A stretch of 8,081 nucleotides of DNA, taken from Deltaproteobacteria bacterium RBG_13_49_15. GTDB taxonomy: Bacteria; Desulfobacterota; Desulfobacteria; Desulfobacterales; UBA2156. The notes beneath the pieces were generated by a model. The model was not told where the DNA came from, ran no database searches, and saw nothing but the letters and a program-made list of their open reading frames with translations. The number at the start of each line of letters is the position of its first letter. Within the stretch, counting starts at the first letter, position 1. Positions 6,034 to 8,081 of the stretch are shown here, piece after piece. The stretch covers positions 13,933-22,013 of the forward strand of contig MGQD01000159.1 in the NCBI GenBank assembly GCA_001797695.1, written 5' to 3'. The position numbers were made by a program, and so were the translations under genes.

Positions 6034-6576
6034 ATGAGGGGGAAAAAAAGCCGGATCGCCATTGGGTGCGATCATGCTGCCTATTCATTAAAAGAAAAAA
6101 TTAAGGAATTCATATCCCAAAAGGGGATCCGGATAGAGGATTTCGGGACAGACGGGCCGGAATCGGTGGATTATCCGGATTTCGGCATCAAAGTGGCATC
6201 TCTCGTCTCTTCCGGGGAATTTGAGAGGGGAATCTTAATCTGCGGAACCGGAATCGGTATGTCGATGGTCGCCAATCGTTTTCCCTGTGTCAGGGCAGCG
6301 CTTTGCAGCGATCTTTTTTCCGCCATCATGAGCCGGCGGCATAACAATGCCAATATCCTTGTCTTGGGGGCCAGGGTCATCGGCGAAGGGTTGGCCATAG
6401 AGATTGTGCGGGCCTGGCTGGAGACTCCTTTTGACGGAGGCCGGCATCAAATCAGGATCGATAAGTTCGATCGGATCAAATACGATTGCCTCTCGTTTTG
6501 TGGGTACGGCGATTCCGATCAACCCGGCAGCAGTCTTAAATTGAAAACCAGCCGGCGAAAAAGGCAGGACACTTGA
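6034..6576 (+). CDS. rpiB: Ribose-5-phosphate isomerase B (RpiB/LacA/LacB family), long C-terminal tail
   Basis: RpiB interconverts ribose 5-phosphate and ribulose 5-phosphate in the pentose phosphate pathway. The product shows GCDHAAY (11-17), the catalytic Cys70 in ICGTGIGMSM, RRHNNANIL (101-109) and TPFDGGRHQ (131-139). It therefore belongs to the cysteine type, like E. coli RpiB. At 180 residues it is longer than the usual 145-150. About 34 extra residues (147-180) follow the normal end and become basic (KLKTSRRKRQ). This tail spans the glyA ribosome-binding region. I chose ATG 6034. GTG 6028 is close and in frame, and a TTG at 5989 is rejected because it falls in the leader hairpin without a ribosome site. 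The stop overlaps the glyA start by 4 bp (TTGA). rpiB-glyA linkage is common. Confidence 0.92.
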   Translation: MRGKKSRIAIGCDHAAYSLKEKIKEFISQKGIRIEDFGTDGPESVDYPDFGIKVASLVSSGEFERGILICGTGIGMSMVANRFPCVRAALCSDLFSAIMSRRHNNANILVLGARVIGEGLAIEIVRAWLETPFDGGRHQIRIDKFDRIKYDCLSFCGYGDSDQPGSSLKLKTSRRKRQDT

Positions 6577-7844
6577 ATTTAAGCATCATTAAAAAAACAG
6601 ACCCTCAAATCGCAAAGATCATTGCCGATGAGATCAGCCGACAAAACTTAACCTTGGAGATGATCGCATCGGAGAACATCACGAGCCTGGCTGTCATGGA
6701 AACCCAGGGTAGCGTGATGACCAACAAATATGCCGAAGGATACCCCGGCAAACGCTACTACGGCGGATGCCGGTATATGGATGAGGCCGAAAATCTGGCT
6801 ATCAGGAGGGCGATGAAGCTGTTCAATGCCGAATATGCCAATGTCCAGCCGCATTCCGGCTCCCAAGCGAACATGGCCGTTTATTTTGCCCTCTTGAACC
6901 CGGGAGACAAAATCCTCGGAATGAACCTCTCCCATGGCGGGCATCTCACGCATGGAAGTCCGGCCAGCTTCTCAGGACGCCTTTTCAATTTTTCCCATTA
7001 CGGCGTGAACATCGAGACCGGCCGGATCGACTATGACGACGTCGCCCGGCTCGCCGCGCAGATTAAGCCCAAAATGATCGTTGCCGGAGCCAGCGCATAT
7101 CCCCGAACCATCGATTTTGAGCGGTTTTCCCGGATTTCCAAATCGATCGGCGCATATCTGATGGTGGACATGGCCCATATCGCTGGGCTGGTGGCAGCCG
7201 GACTCCATCCCTCTCCTGTTCCGTGTTCGGATTTGGTCACATCCACGACCCACAAGACATTGCGGGGACCGAGAGGCGGCCTTATTTTGTCCAAAGCGGA
7301 ATATCGTGACAAACTGAACCGGCAGATTTTTCCCGGCATCCAGGGCGGGCCTCTCATGCACGTCATCGCCGCAAAAGCGGTGGCCTTCAGGGAGGCTCTT
7401 TCCCGGAAATTCAAGCAATATCAGAGACAAGTTGTCTCAAACGCGAAAGCCCTTGCGAAATATTTAGGAGACGAAGGGGTGATGATGGTTTCCGGAGGAA
7501 CGGATAACCACATGATCCTTGTGGATTTACGAAATTTCCAGCTGACCGGAAAAGCAGCCGAAGAGGCATTGGAGATTGCCGGTATCACCGTCAATAAAAA
7601 TGCCATCCCATTCGACCCAAAAGGCCCCTCCATCACCAGCGGCATCCGGATCGGAACGCCGGTCGTTACTACCCGTGGGATGAATGAACCGGAAATGAGG
7701 GTTGTCGCCGGATTGATTGCCGAAACGCTGAGAAACCATCGTCGCCCAAGGGTGTTAATTAAAATCAGGAAAACCGTAAGAGATCTTTGCTTGACTTTCC
7801 CGTTTTATCCGGAACAAACGGAGGGAACCGAATCCCATGACTGA
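6573..7844 (+). CDS. glyA: Serine hydroxymethyltransferase
   Basis: This PLP enzyme converts serine and tetrahydrofolate to glycine and 5,10-methylene-THF, the main one-carbon source for purine and thymidylate synthesis. It acts in the cytosol. The 423 residues match the family (E. coli 417). Landmarks are TLEMIASEN (27-35), the YAEGYPGKRYYGG substrate loop (53-65) and VDMAHIAGL (198-206). The PLP lysine is Lys228 in TTHKTLRGPRGG, and Arg359 in SGIRIGTP matches the carboxylate-binding Arg. The start is TTG 6573, preceded by AGGCAGGA; it overlaps the rpiB stop by 4 bp, which suggests coupled translation. The 3' end overlaps the dCMP deaminase start by 8 bp. This product, methylene-THF, feeds thymidylate synthase, whose dUMP substrate comes from the next gene. 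Identity is very secure. Confidence 0.97.
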   Translation: MNLSIIKKTDPQIAKIIADEISRQNLTLEMIASENITSLAVMETQGSVMTNKYAEGYPGKRYYGGCRYMDEAENLAIRRAMKLFNAEYANVQPHSGSQANMAVYFALLNPGDKILGMNLSHGGHLTHGSPASFSGRLFNFSHYGVNIETGRIDYDDVARLAAQIKPKMIVAGASAYPRTIDFERFSRISKSIGAYLMVDMAHIAGLVAAGLHPSPVPCSDLVTSTTHKTLRGPRGGLILSKAEYRDKLNRQIFPGIQGGPLMHVIAAKAVAFREALSRKFKQYQRQVVSNAKALAKYLGDEGVMMVSGGTDNHMILVDLRNFQLTGKAAEEALEIAGITVNKNAIPFDPKGPSITSGIRIGTPVVTTRGMNEPEMRVVAGLIAETLRNHRRPRVLIKIRKTVRDLCLTFPFYPEQTEGTESHD

Positions 7845-8081
7845 AACGCAAAACCGCCCGTCCTGGGAGACGTATTTCATGGACATCGCGACGCTGGTAT
7901 CCAAGCGCTCCACATGCTTAAGACGTTCGGTCGGATCGATCATCGTCAAGGATAAACGGATCCTTTCGACGGGATACAACGGCGCTCCATCCGGCATCCG
8001 GCATTGTATGGAAACCGGATGTTTGCGAGAGAAACTTAACCTGGCTTCCGGAGAACGGCATGAGCTGTGCCGGGGGATCCA
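7837..8081 (+). CDS. comEB: Deoxycytidylate (dCMP) deaminase, N-terminal 81 codons (cut by window edge)
   Basis: The ComEB/dCMP deaminase family removes ammonia from dCMP to give dUMP for thymidylate synthesis. The visible 81 codons show WETYFMDIATLVSKRSTC (10-27), SVGSIIVKDKRILSTGYNGAPSG (split here as SVGSIIV and GYNGAPSG) and a Cys-rich stretch with HCMETGC (56-62) and CRG (78-80). This is the family pattern just before the catalytic HAE zinc motif, which would begin at the next codon beyond the edge. Start ATG 7837 lies inside the end of glyA (8-bp overlap) and is preceded by GGAGGGAA at rather long spacing. In related genomes nrdR and riboflavin genes often follow; here that cannot be seen. 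A related CMP/dCMP-type deaminase is the alternative. Confidence 0.88.
   Translation, partial: MTETQNRPSWETYFMDIATLVSKRSTCLRRSVGSIIVKDKRILSTGYNGAPSGIRHCMETGCLREKLNLASGERHELCRGI

Overview
The window is chromosomal housekeeping DNA of a Gram-negative bacterium, most likely a Desulfobacterota (deltaproteobacterial) sulfate-reducer-type lineage. This placement is an inference from the gene order (rpmF, fatty-acid genes, rpiB, glyA, dCMP deaminase), the acyl-CoA dehydrogenase inside the lipid operon, and the protein sequence style. No mobile element, CRISPR array, tRNA or rRNA was seen.

Layout: bases 1-1146 hold the first 382 codons of gltX (glutamyl-tRNA synthetase) on the minus strand, cut by the left edge. 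Bases 1147-1570 form an AT-rich divergent control region. It holds a candidate promoter for each side and two perfect 14-bp palindromes flanking the rightward promoter. Everything after that is on the plus strand: rpmF (L32), a 561-residue acyl-CoA dehydrogenase, fabG, acpP, a 120-bp gap with two hairpins, and fabF. A 200-bp gap with a hairpin and a 12-bp palindrome follows, then rpiB, glyA and the first 81 codons of a dCMP deaminase, cut by the right edge.

How it fits together: FabG, AcpP and FabF supply reduction, carrier and condensation for type II fatty-acid elongation, and L32 links the operon to ribosome supply as in many bacteria. RpiB (pentose phosphates), GlyA (serine/glycine and one-carbon units) and dCMP deaminase (dUMP for thymidylate) form a nucleotide and one-carbon block. 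The last three genes overlap, which suggests translational coupling.

The most notable point is that the usual plsX-fabH-fabD genes between rpmF and fabG are absent. A single acyl-CoA dehydrogenase occupies their place and overlaps fabG by 11 bp. It may act on acyl-ACP or acyl-CoA within lipid synthesis; this is a hypothesis, not shown by the sequence.
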